Source: Flavobacteriales bacterium (lineage in GTDB: Bacteria > Bacteroidota > Bacteroidia > Flavobacteriales_D > Crocinitomicaceae). Taken from it: 50,797 bases of DNA. The DNA lies in the NCBI GenBank assembly GCA_022361195.1, contig JAKSBJ010000364.1:1-50797 (forward strand), given 5' to 3'. Of the stretch, positions 8,534 to 15,868 are shown piece after piece (positions within the stretch are counted from its first letter, which is position 1; every line of letters begins with the position of its first letter). The notes under the pieces are model-generated. The model saw nothing but the letters and a program-made list of their open reading frames with translations, did not search any database and had not been told where the DNA came from. Position numbers and translations under genes: made by a program.

Positions 8534-8576
8534 AAAAAGGGTTGCAGGGTAATTAAAAAAAATTACGCCACAACCC
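8534..8576 (-). terminator. Rho-independent terminator after the stress-protein gene at 8592
   Basis: On the minus strand a 16-nt arm (8576-8561) pairs with 8554-8539 with three mismatches, around a loop of six T, and is followed by TTTTT at 8538-8534. The position, just past the stop of the gene at 8592-9386 and about 60 bp before the next minus-strand start, fits a terminator separating the two transcripts. Confidence 0.7.
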
Positions 8577-8591
8577 CAAAAAGTCTAAAAA

Positions 8592-9386
8592 TCAAATTAT
8601 TAAAAGTGGAATTCGTGTTGTTTTCAAAAGATTTTCAGTCACACTTCTATGAAACAATCCTTTTAAGAATGAACGGTGATGCGGAATTACCACAATCAAA
8701 TCAGCCGCATCTTTCTCGGAAAATTGGTGAATTACTTTCTCCAAATCGGGTGAAGAAGTTTGAATTTGTACAATTGCCAAATGGCTTCCCTCAAATAAAT
8801 TAGATGGGATATCAAAATTTTCTGGATCTTCATCTGGTCCAAAGAGGTGCAACAAATGTACATTGGCACCAATACTTTTTCCAAGCCTCGCTGAAAATTC
8901 AATGGCTTTTAAGTCTCTCTGTACCTTCTCTATCGCCACCTCCATGGTATCAATTTTCTTTACTTCGGACGAAAAAGGAACTACCATTAAGGGACACTCC
9001 AGAACATTCATCACCTCCTCGGTGTTGGAACCAATCATCTTTTCGTACAAACCCGTAACACCATTGGTTCCCATTACAACCATGTCTGCATTTTCTTCCT
9101 CAACGGTATGTACTAAAACATTGGCAAGGTTTCCGGCCTTGGTCATGGATGTAATCCAAATATCCGGATAACGCTCTTTTATTTCTTCACAATATTGTCT
9201 GAGTTTTACCGCCGTTTTTGAACTGGCTTCTTCATCCAAATCAACTGTTAAAGTTTCACCTGCCTGCCGAATGTAGGAAGCATGTAAAAGAACGTATTCG
9301 GTTCCTTTTTCATTAAAATTTACCAATGTAAAATCCAGCGCTTTTTGAGCATTTTCAGAAAAGTCAGTTGCGACAATAATCTTCAT
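8592..9386 (-). CDS. Universal stress protein, two tandem Usp domains
   Basis: 264 residues. The first UspA-like domain starts MKIIVATDFSENA and ends with MGTNGVTGLYEKMIGSNTEE, which matches the G-x2-G-x9-G(S/T) ATP-binding pattern of nucleotide-binding Usp proteins. The second domain (about 148-264) is degenerate: it keeps the final HRSVTENLLKTTRIPLLII strand-helix-strand but has no glycine motif. It lies 21 bp after the small gene at 9408-9770 and probably shares its promoter. Two related Usp genes lie in the operon at 12991-15083. A role in stress or energy limitation is inferred from the family and its neighbours. Confidence 0.92.
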   Translation of the reverse strand: MKIIVATDFSENAQKALDFTLVNFNEKGTEYVLLHASYIRQAGETLTVDLDEEASSKTAVKLRQYCEEIKERYPDIWITSMTKAGNLANVLVHTVEEENADMVVMGTNGVTGLYEKMIGSNTEEVMNVLECPLMVVPFSSEVKKIDTMEVAIEKVQRDLKAIEFSARLGKSIGANVHLLHLFGPDEDPENFDIPSNLFEGSHLAIVQIQTSSPDLEKVIHQFSEKDAADLIVVIPHHRSFLKGLFHRSVTENLLKTTRIPLLII

Positions 9387-9407
9387 AGCTTATACAAATT
9401 AGTTGAT

Positions 9408-9770
9408 TTATGCTTTAGATGCCTCTTCACCTCTCGAATTCTGATGTTCTAAGGTCCATACATCTGTTGTAGTTGTTTCTAACCACACTTTTCCGGATTT
9501 TCTAAAAACCTGGACATTTAAGTTTAACTTTTCCTTGATCTCAGATTCCAATTCAGAAACCGTCATTTCCTTATCTATTTCCAACATAGTAGGAGTTCCA
9601 CCACATTCTTCAACAGTTGTATCCGAATCTAGCTTTTCATCAAATGTATTCCCCTCTAAATTGTCATGTGGTTTAGAAAAAAAGTCCAATCTCAAATAAG
9701 GATATTCTGCTGAGAAAGCCTCTGAAACAGCAGACAATTTATTGTGTCCTTCTATAATTATCTTCGTCAT
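9408..9770 (-). CDS. Conserved-looking protein of unknown function in the stress island
   Basis: 120 residues from the ATG at 9770, the first residues being MTKIIIEGHNKLSAV. An upstream in-frame start at 9806 would add 12 hydrophobic residues, but it gives a poor signal peptide. The protein is soluble and acidic, with no cysteine motif beyond one CGG. The segment MTVSELESEIKEKLNLNVQVFRKSGKVWLETT looks like a small alpha-beta domain. I do not recognise a family. It is followed after 21 bp by a Usp gene and is divergent from the gene at 9912. The intergenic region carries a perfect Crp/Fnr-like palindrome, so it may be part of the same stress regulon. Confidence 0.75.
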   Translation of the reverse strand: MTKIIIEGHNKLSAVSEAFSAEYPYLRLDFFSKPHDNLEGNTFDEKLDSDTTVEECGGTPTMLEIDKEMTVSELESEIKEKLNLNVQVFRKSGKVWLETTTTDVWTLEHQNSRGEEASKA

Positions 9771-9847
9771 ACCAATTGATTTAATTACCCATAACAAAAT
9801 TATCATAAGCCCTTAGCCCTTCAAATGACGGGACTCATTGAATGTTG

Positions 9848-9859
9848 TGACCATGGTCA
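9848..9859. promoter_or_regulatory. Perfect palindrome TGACCATGGTCA, candidate Crp/Fnr-type operator
   Basis: This is a 12-bp perfect dyad of form TGAC-N4-GTCA between divergent genes. Its centre (9853.5) is 36.5 bp upstream of the last base of the TACATTTG promoter box at 9883-9890, which lacks a recognisable -33 TTTG. That is the class II activator position (about -41). The same motif at the same distance precedes the stress operon starting at 15083. Confidence 0.65.
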
Positions 9860-9882
9860 TTAAACCCTGATACCTTACCTCC

Positions 9883-9890
9883 TACATTTG
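9883..9890 (+). promoter_or_regulatory. Bacteroidota -7 promoter box TACATTTG for the gene at 9912
   Basis: Perfect match to TAnnTTTG, 21 bp before the ATG. No TTTG lies about 19-21 bp upstream; the palindrome at 9848-9859 takes that place, suggesting an activator-dependent promoter. Confidence 0.65.
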
Positions 9891-9911
9891 TTATGAAACA
9901 AATTTTAAACA

Positions 9912-10352
9912 ATGGAGACAACAGTAGAGAACAACTTAAATGTAGAGATTACACAAGGAGAAATTAAAATCATATTTAAAGATGTGGTTTCGGGCAAAGT
10001 TTCTTTTGCTCAAGCAGGATTAAACGATAACGACCTTGTTTTTGAGGGAGGATTAGTACGAATTGTCTTTGATTTCACAGAAACAAATGGTAAGAGAAAC
10101 TTTTTTAGTGTACCAACATTAGAAGTTTCTTATGTAGAGAACATGGGAGAAACACATTGGATTTGCGATTTCAATGAAGCAACCATTTTGGATAAACTAG
10201 ACCATCAGGGACATTCAACTATCATGTTGATGAGTCGTAAAAAAATTCAGGAATACGAGCACCATCACCAAAATCAATTGGTTATGCACGCCGAGTTTCC
10301 ACAAGCTGTTCATATAAAAGCAGATCAATCTTATTTCCACTTTTTTAATTAG
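9912..10352 (+). CDS. Protein of unknown function, probable target of the stress regulator
   Basis: 146 residues, soluble, with no signal peptide. It is strand-rich in the first half and histidine-rich in the second: EYEHHHQNQ near residue 115, and further His at TH, DHQGH, MHAEF, VHIKA and YFHFF. The clustering of histidines could bind metal or heme, but no known motif (for example hemerythrin HxxxE spacing) is clear. I do not recognise the family. It is transcribed alone, between a near-consensus activator-dependent promoter and a strong terminator (10361-10399), just ahead of the kinase/regulator pair. Its promoter shares the palindrome found at the Usp operon. Confidence 0.8.
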   Translation: METTVENNLNVEITQGEIKIIFKDVVSGKVSFAQAGLNDNDLVFEGGLVRIVFDFTETNGKRNFFSVPTLEVSYVENMGETHWICDFNEATILDKLDHQGHSTIMLMSRKKIQEYEHHHQNQLVMHAEFPQAVHIKADQSYFHFFN

Positions 10353-10360
10353 GTTACAAG

Positions 10361-10399
10361 GTCGGGGAGTTTATTTGTGTTCTTCTCCCCGACTTTTTT
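10361..10399 (+). terminator. Strong Rho-independent terminator of the gene at 9912
   Basis: Nine-bp perfect stem GTCGGGGAG / CTCCCCGAC (10361-10369 with 10385-10393), 15-nt loop, then six T (10394-10399). The T-run and loop also contain parts of the promoter for the next gene. Confidence 0.9.
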
Positions 10400-10406
10400 A
10401 AATTTG
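10374..10406 (+). promoter_or_regulatory. Promoter of the kinase-regulator operon (TTTG-N21-TAAATTTG)
   Basis: TTTG at 10374-10377 and TAAATTTG at 10399-10406 are 21 bp apart, matching the Bacteroidota -33/-7 layout. The -33 lies in the terminator loop and the -7 begins in its T-run. Transcription would start about 10410, so the operon start codon is ATG 10439 and not the TTG at 10409. Confidence 0.7.
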
Positions 10407-10438
10407 CATTGTACCTAAATGAACAGTCTGTTTCTTTT

Positions 10439-11962
10439 ATGTCTGATGCAAAACCTTTTTATCAAGTACTCTTTGAACAAGCCGGAGAAGGACTTCTGGT
10501 TGTAGGAAAAGAGGGGCTTATTGAACATGCTAATCCCAAAATGTTAAGCATGTTTGCTTATGATGCGGAAACGGATTTAATTGGATCCCGCATTGAAGTG
10601 CTTATCCCCGAGCGTTATCGAGGTAATCACGTTAAACATCACCAATCTTTTACAAAGGATCCCCGCAACCGACCTATGGGATTGGGGCAAACCTTATTTG
10701 GATTGAGAAAAACTGGAGAAGAATTTCCGGTTGAAATTAGTTTGAGCTCTTTTATCGATGCCAATGGAGCTCAAAAAACACTGGCTCTTGTTTCAGATAT
10801 TACACAGCGTAAAGTAATGGAGGACGAACTCAACTCAATCAATGAAGAATTGGAAGAGTTAGTTGAAATCCGATCTAACGAACTAAGAAGAAGTAACCAT
10901 CTTTATAAATCTATTGCTCGTAACTTTCCTAATGGCAGTATTTACGTTTTTGATCGACAATTCAACTACGTATTTGCTGATGGACAGGAACTAAAAAAAC
11001 GAGGATTATCAGGCGATGAACTGGTTGGAAAGAATTACTCGGAAATGATGAATGAATCAATCCGGGAAAAGGTAATTCCAAGCCTTAAACGAACTTTTTT
11101 GGGTGAAGAAGTTAAATTTGAAATTCTTTATCTCAACTCTTGTTTTTTCTTACATGCCGTACCTTTAAAAAACGGAAATCCAGATGGTGAAATTGACCGG
11201 ATTTTGGTAGTAGAACGAGATGTTAGTGAGGAAAAGAGAATTGAAAAGGAGATTAAAGAATCCCTGGAACGTGAACGGGAGTTAAACAACCTTAAATCGC
11301 GTTTCGTGACCATTGTTTCGCACGAATTTCGTACCCCTCTCAGTGCCATTAAATCATCTTCTGAATTGATTGAAAGATATCCTGAAGGTGAACAGCAAGA
11401 CAAGCGACTAAAGCATACTAAGCGAATTCAAAGTTCAGTAAATCATCTGAACGGCATGATTGAGGATATTTTGTCACTCAGTAAAATTGAAGAAGGTAAA
11501 GTCGAATTTAAAATCACTGATTTTAATTTAGACGACGTTATAGAAAACATCATTACCGAGCATTTAGAGGTTTACCCTAAACAAGCTATTGAATTTGAAA
11601 AAGGTGAACACCTGATTAGCAGCGACCGAAAATTGGTTTCTCACATCATTCAAAACCTCGTCTCCAACGCTTTTAAATACTCAAAAGATGACGAATTAGT
11701 AAGCGTTAAAGTAAAAGAAGAAGGTGACGGCTACTGTGTTTGTGTTAAAGATCGTGGAATTGGAATTCCGGAAGCTGATCAACAAAAATTATTTGAACGT
11801 TTTTACCGGGCAACAAACGTTGCTAACATTAAAGGAACCGGACTTGGACTCAACATTGTTGTCAAGTATTTGGAACATTTAAATGGAAAAATTCGTTTCA
11901 CTAGTCAGGAGAATCAGGGAACAGAATTTATTGTACACTTACCCAAAACAAGAAAAGTATAA
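10439..11962 (+). CDS. PAS-PAS sensor histidine kinase
   Basis: 507 residues from ATG 10439; no membrane helix. First PAS domain about 5-130 (EQAGEGLLVVGKEGLIEHAN, GSRIEVLIPERYRGNH), then a coiled-coil linker, second PAS about 155-270 and a second coiled coil. The H-box SHEFRTPLSAI follows (His295). The HATPase domain has the N-box LVSNAFKYS, DRGIGIP, LFERFYR and GTGLGL. It is a cytosolic kinase, so the signal is probably intracellular (redox, oxygen or a metabolite), but the PAS ligand cannot be read from the sequence. Its stop overlaps the start of the regulator at 11962 (TAATG), so the pair is almost certainly cognate. Confidence 0.93.
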   Translation: MSDAKPFYQVLFEQAGEGLLVVGKEGLIEHANPKMLSMFAYDAETDLIGSRIEVLIPERYRGNHVKHHQSFTKDPRNRPMGLGQTLFGLRKTGEEFPVEISLSSFIDANGAQKTLALVSDITQRKVMEDELNSINEELEELVEIRSNELRRSNHLYKSIARNFPNGSIYVFDRQFNYVFADGQELKKRGLSGDELVGKNYSEMMNESIREKVIPSLKRTFLGEEVKFEILYLNSCFFLHAVPLKNGNPDGEIDRILVVERDVSEEKRIEKEIKESLERERELNNLKSRFVTIVSHEFRTPLSAIKSSSELIERYPEGEQQDKRLKHTKRIQSSVNHLNGMIEDILSLSKIEEGKVEFKITDFNLDDVIENIITEHLEVYPKQAIEFEKGEHLISSDRKLVSHIIQNLVSNAFKYSKDDELVSVKVKEEGDGYCVCVKDRGIGIPEADQQKLFERFYRATNVANIKGTGLGLNIVVKYLEHLNGKIRFTSQENQGTEFIVHLPKTRKV

Positions 11963-13011
11963 TGACTAAATTATTATTGATTGAGGATGATCTGGATGTA
12001 AGAGAAAATGTTTCAGAAATTTTGGAACTTTCCGGATACGATGTAATTAGTGCAGAAAACGGCGTTGAAGGCGTTAAACTCGCTAAAAAAGAAATTCCGG
12101 AACTCATCATCTGCGATGTCATGATGCCTGAAATGGATGGTTATGGTGTACTTTATTCACTCTCTCAAGATCCAGAATTGGCGCACATTCCCTTTATCTT
12201 TTTAACTGCTAAAACGGAGAAGGAAGATTTGAGAAAAGGAATGCAAATGGGTGCCGATGACTATTTAACCAAACCTTTTGAGAGTACCGAATTGTTGTTT
12301 GCCATTGAGAGCCGATTAAAAAAGAACGCACTCATTCGCAAAAAATACAGCAGTTCATTGGATGGATTGGAGAACTTTGTTCAGGACACCCAATCCGTCT
12401 CCAAACTAGATTCTATTTTAGCTTCTTCCAACAAGGTTTCTTATTTGAAAAAGGATGTTATTTACCGCGAAGGTGCACGTCCTAACCAAATTTATTACCT
12501 CAACAGCGGAAGGGTAAAAACCATCAAATTACACGAGGATGGTAAAGAACTCATTGTTGACTTTTTTAACAAGGGAGACTTTTTTGGTTTAGTTGCTGCT
12601 ATGACGGAAACTGAATACCAACACAGTGCTATTTGTTTGGAAGATTGTGAAATTACCGCCCTGGCTATTCAAGACTTCCAAAACCTAATACGAAGCAACA
12701 ATGATGTTACCGCTAAGTTGATTAAAATTCTTGCCGGTAATGTACAAACCAAAGAGGTTGAACTCCTTGAAATTGCCTACGGGACTGTTCGATCGAGAGT
12801 AGCTGAAGGACTAGTTAAAATTGCCGAAAACTACTCCGACGAAATTGAAAGCGGTTTACCACTGACCCGTGAAGAAATTGCCCAATTCATTGGTATCGCC
12901 ACTGAAACCCTTATCCGAACCTTGTCAGACTTTAAGGATGAAGGTTTAGTGACCTCTAACGGAAAGCGAATTGTACCTGTTTTGGATAAATTACAGAACC
13001 TCAAGTACTAA
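11962..13011 (+). CDS. Response regulator fused to Crp/Fnr-type DNA-binding module
   Basis: 349 residues. Receiver domain 1-120: acidic pair Glu8/Asp9/Asp10, phospho-acceptor Asp52 (ICDVMMPEMDG), Thr82 and Lys104. A cyclic-nucleotide-like beta roll spans about 145-260, and a C-terminal winged HTH has LTREEIAQFIGIATETLIRT about 303-322. The beta roll lacks the FGE..L and R.A phosphate-binding cassette of cAMP receptors, so cAMP binding is unlikely and phosphorylation at Asp52 probably replaces it. The recognition helix has the ETLIR arrangement (Glu and Arg four apart) that in Crp and Fnr reads TGA half-sites. It is therefore a likely reader of the TGAC-N4-GTCA palindromes near 9853, 15168 and 15191. 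Its 3' end overlaps the convergent stress gene by 21 bp. Confidence 0.93.
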   Translation: MTKLLLIEDDLDVRENVSEILELSGYDVISAENGVEGVKLAKKEIPELIICDVMMPEMDGYGVLYSLSQDPELAHIPFIFLTAKTEKEDLRKGMQMGADDYLTKPFESTELLFAIESRLKKNALIRKKYSSSLDGLENFVQDTQSVSKLDSILASSNKVSYLKKDVIYREGARPNQIYYLNSGRVKTIKLHEDGKELIVDFFNKGDFFGLVAAMTETEYQHSAICLEDCEITALAIQDFQNLIRSNNDVTAKLIKILAGNVQTKEVELLEIAYGTVRSRVAEGLVKIAENYSDEIESGLPLTREEIAQFIGIATETLIRTLSDFKDEGLVTSNGKRIVPVLDKLQNLKY

Positions 13012-14250
13012 ATTCTCCAAAGCCGAATTTTTGGTTTGATTGTTAAGCACGAACAACGGAATGCTTGTTTGCTGACACAACTTCTTTACAACTGATTGAT
13101 GTCCTTCAAAGGCTGCAAAGTATTTGGTATGCATTGGTAATGCGACTAATAAATCATAACCATTTTCAGCAGCATAGTTGGCTATATCCATATAAACTTT
13201 ATCCTGAACAGGAAGGGATATTATTTCTCCAATCGCCCCTCCAAAATAAGTTTTAAGGTCTTCTTGTTTTCTTAATTGACGATCGGTCGTTTCACCATCT
13301 TTTTGAATATGCAACAAGGAAATTTTAGCTTCATTCTTGTTCACTAACTCCCTAATTGGTTCAAACTGATCTAGTGTGCTAAAGTTATAATCGGTGCTCA
13401 AAAGCACTTTATTAAGTGGTTTAATCTCCACATTTTGCGGAAGAATTAAGTAATTGGCAAAATGTCTTTGAACATGCTCAGATGTAACCGTAGTGTGGAT
13501 GTAATCATCATCATCTTTTCCTCCGGTAGCCATCACAACTAAATCCACTTCATTTTCATTGAGGTACTTTTGATCGATGTATTCAATCCGTTCATTCAAT
13601 ACATCCACTCGCACCAAATTCTTTTCTACTTTGTCCGACAAATGCGTTGCAAGGAGTTCTTTCGCCAAAACCAAGGCTTTTTCTTTCTCATCTACAAAGT
13701 TGCTGCTTTCGCACGATTCCGGAGAGATACAGTGCAATAATATCAATCTGAACCCCGACTTTAAAAGGCCCTCTAGTTCATGAACCTTCTGCAACAACCC
13801 TCCTGCTTCAGTTCCAAAATCAATTGGAATTAAAACCGTTTTCAAATATCCTTTTCGTCTTTGTTCAACCTGACGTTTACGTTTCTTCAAAAAGTCGATA
13901 AACTCCGTTGCTATTTCCTTTTCTTCTGGAACAATTGGCCACTCAGCAGTAGCTAAATCAATTATAATTTGTAAAAACAAATCAGCTAATTCAGCTGTTA
14001 AATGAGCATCTCCCAGGTGAAAATTGCGAATCCCCTCCTTCAACAATTCCGAAGATGTGAATGTATTATCCTTTTTTTGCTGTTTGAAACTCGTCGCCAC
14101 CATTGACAAATCATAAGCAGACTCTGTATTGATTTTGTCAATACGTTTTTCAAGAGCAATTGCTTCTTTGCTGTCAACATGTCCATCTGCCATTGCCATT
14201 GCCAAAGCAATTTGCCCCATTCCATAATACATGTTCTCCGAAATTTCCAT
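12991..14250 (-). CDS. TerB-like domain fused to two universal stress protein domains
   Basis: 419 residues. Residues about 1-130 are helical, with ALAMAMADGHVDSKEAIALE and, near residue 105-115, TAEWPIVPEEKE. The ADG.vdskE pattern is the hallmark of TerB-like (tellurite-resistance associated) helical domains. From about 137 (LKTVLIPIDFGTEA) to 280 is a Usp-like domain (VDLVVMATGGKDDDDY, then PQNVEI) and from 285 to 405 a second (KVLLSTDYNFSTLDQF, LLVALPMHT, IPLFVL). The glycine ATP-binding motif is not conserved in either. It is 26 bp downstream of another Usp gene and shares its promoter. The combination is unusual. Confidence 0.85.
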   Translation of the reverse strand: MEISENMYYGMGQIALAMAMADGHVDSKEAIALEKRIDKINTESAYDLSMVATSFKQQKKDNTFTSSELLKEGIRNFHLGDAHLTAELADLFLQIIIDLATAEWPIVPEEKEIATEFIDFLKKRKRQVEQRRKGYLKTVLIPIDFGTEAGGLLQKVHELEGLLKSGFRLILLHCISPESCESSNFVDEKEKALVLAKELLATHLSDKVEKNLVRVDVLNERIEYIDQKYLNENEVDLVVMATGGKDDDDYIHTTVTSEHVQRHFANYLILPQNVEIKPLNKVLLSTDYNFSTLDQFEPIRELVNKNEAKISLLHIQKDGETTDRQLRKQEDLKTYFGGAIGEIISLPVQDKVYMDIANYAAENGYDLLVALPMHTKYFAAFEGHQSVVKKLCQQTSIPLFVLNNQTKNSALENLVLEVL

Positions 14251-14276
14251 ACGCCTATTGTTGTTTATTTAGTTTA

Positions 14277-15083
14277 TTAATGAAAGGATTGATTGATAAT
14301 TAAAAGTGAAAGCATGTTGTTCTTTACAATTTCTCTGCTCACACTTCCTCCAAAAGTTCGTTGAAAGAGGTTTTTATCATGCGTTAGCATAATTAAAACA
14401 TCAATCTCTTTTTCCATGCACCACTTTTTAATACCCTCTTCTACTTTTTGTGCTGTCACCATTTGCACATCTCCAAAATCACTGGTTTCCGAAATTCGAT
14501 CGTAGTACTCCTGATTTTCAATCTTATCTTTATAGATATGCATCATTTCTACTTGCGTTTCGTAATAGCCAGACAATTGTTTAATTCGCCCCATAGATTC
14601 CATAGTAGGATCTTCAGTTTCATCAACTCCAATACCAAATTTGCGCATTTGAGTGAAATCCAGATTTTCCGGAATGATTAACAAGGGAGCGGCCAATTCA
14701 CCAACAAATTTGAGTGAACGTTGCCCACTGATGTAGCGCATAATGCCATGCTTTGCCTTGGAAATTAATACTACCAAATCAGGTTTTGTTTCCAAAACAA
14801 AATCACGTAATTCCACATCATAATATCCCACCCTTACTTCAGGCCGAATGGTTATTCCCAATTTTTCTGCAATCTTCTTCTTTTCTCCTTCCATTTGGTT
14901 TATTGCGTCCGTTTTGAGGATTTTGGTAATATCCATCATCAGCGTTGCTCCTTGCGTTGGCTGTTCAACAGTATGAAAAAAGATTACTTCTGTCTCTTTT
15001 TCCTTGTTGACCAAAGCGGGAAGAACGTTTATAATGTTCTCCAAAGATTCATCGGATAGGTCGGTGGGAAAAATTATCTTCAT
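14277..15083 (-). CDS. Universal stress protein, two Usp-like domains
   Basis: 268 residues. It starts MKIIFPTDLSDESLENI and has DLVVLISKAKHGIMRYISGQRSLKFVGELAAPLLIIPE near 100-140, a Usp C-terminal half with altered glycine motif. A second half ends VDVLIMLTHDKNLFQRT followed by SVSREIVKNNMLSLLII. The glycine-rich nucleotide motif is incomplete, so it may be of the non-ATP-binding type. It is the first gene of a two-gene operon with the TerB-Usp fusion. Upstream are a perfect TAGCTTTG box and two Crp/Fnr-like palindromes. Confidence 0.9.
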   Translation of the reverse strand: MKIIFPTDLSDESLENIINVLPALVNKEKETEVIFFHTVEQPTQGATLMMDITKILKTDAINQMEGEKKKIAEKLGITIRPEVRVGYYDVELRDFVLETKPDLVVLISKAKHGIMRYISGQRSLKFVGELAAPLLIIPENLDFTQMRKFGIGVDETEDPTMESMGRIKQLSGYYETQVEMMHIYKDKIENQEYYDRISETSDFGDVQMVTAQKVEEGIKKWCMEKEIDVLIMLTHDKNLFQRTFGGSVSREIVKNNMLSLLIINQSFH

Positions 15084-15131
15084 TTATAACTTATTAATTT
15101 AAATAAATCGGTTTTATAGTTAGTTTGACTA

Positions 15132-15139
15132 CAAAGCTA
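15132..15139 (-). promoter_or_regulatory. -7 promoter box TAGCTTTG of the stress operon at 15083
   Basis: Perfect TAnnTTTG on the minus strand (plus strand caaagcta), 48 bp before the start codon. No TTTG lies at the -33 place; a palindrome sits there instead, so the promoter looks activator-dependent. Confidence 0.65.
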
Positions 15140-15162
15140 CGTTGAGAATAAAGCATTGAAAA

Positions 15163-15174
15163 TGACAATCGTCA
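15163..15174. promoter_or_regulatory. Palindrome TGACAATCGTCA, candidate class II Crp/Fnr-type site
   Basis: TGAC-N4-GTCA. The centre (15168.5) is 36.5 bp from the end of the -7 box at 15132, identical to the spacing at the 9848 palindrome. Confidence 0.65.
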
Positions 15175-15185
15175 AGATTGCAAAC

Positions 15186-15197
15186 TGATTATCGTCA
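15186..15197. promoter_or_regulatory. Second, imperfect palindrome TGATTATCGTCA
   Basis: One half-site base differs from TGAC-N4-GTCA. It is centred 23 bp (about two helical turns) upstream of the previous site relative to the stress operon, near a class I position. Both sites share ATCGTCAAG. It may also serve the divergent LOG-family gene at 15278. Confidence 0.5.
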
Positions 15198-15277
15198 AGT
15201 TCATTCCAAAAAACTCATTGTCTTTTACTTCCATAGCTCAACAGACATCTCTATTTTCGTAGTCTAAAACGATAAGA

Positions 15278-15868
15278 ATGAAAATTTGTGTGTATTGTGC
15301 TTCCAGTGCCAGAATTGATCGAGCTTTTTTTGATGCGACCATTGAAATGGCAGCAGACTTTGCTAAAAATGGGGTTGAAGTAGTTTATGGGGGTGGTGCT
15401 GTTGGCTTAATGGGGCAATTGGCTGATACGATTTTAGAAAATGGTGGCAAGATTAAAGGAATTATGCCCCAATTTATGAATGAGGTAGAATGGGCACATA
15501 AAGATGTAACTGACTTTGAGTTTACACAGACGATGCACGAGCGAAAGGCTAGGTTTTTAGAAGGAATTGATGGTGTGGTGGCTTTAGCGGGGGGAACCGG
15601 GACCTTAGAGGAACTCCTGGAGGCTATAACTTTAAAACGTTTGGGACAATTCACCAAGCCCATCATAATTTTAAACACTAATGGGTATTATGATCCTTTA
15701 AAGCAAATGCTTGAACGTTGTATTGACGAACAATTTTTAGAAGAAAAGCATTTGAAAATGTGGACGTTTGTTGACACTCCATTAGAGGTTTTGGAAGCCA
15801 TTAAAACTGCTCCTGAATGGAATCAGGGAGCGATTAATTTTACTGCAATTAAGGAGAGTGATGAATGA
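15278..15868 (+). CDS. LOG-family protein (cytokinin riboside 5'-monophosphate phosphoribohydrolase-like)
   Basis: 196 residues. Start MKICVYCASS, Rossmann-like GGGAVGLMG at 38-46, MHERKARF at 86-93 and GGTGTLEE at 105-112. This is the LOG/lysine-decarboxylase-like signature MHERKA...PGGxGTxxE, but the first proline is alanine here (ALAGGTGTLEE). Family members cleave nucleoside 5'-monophosphates to base and ribose 5-phosphate. Upstream is a box TATTTTCG at 15252-15259, one base from the -7 consensus. It is divergent from the stress operon and its stop overlaps the next small gene (TGATG). Confidence 0.93.
   Translation: MKICVYCASSARIDRAFFDATIEMAADFAKNGVEVVYGGGAVGLMGQLADTILENGGKIKGIMPQFMNEVEWAHKDVTDFEFTQTMHERKARFLEGIDGVVALAGGTGTLEELLEAITLKRLGQFTKPIIILNTNGYYDPLKQMLERCIDEQFLEEKHLKMWTFVDTPLEVLEAIKTAPEWNQGAINFTAIKESDE

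Noticed and set aside
8531..8803. Plus-strand open frame of 90 codons
   Set aside because: It runs over the terminator hairpin and then antisense through the stress protein gene; no recognisable protein.
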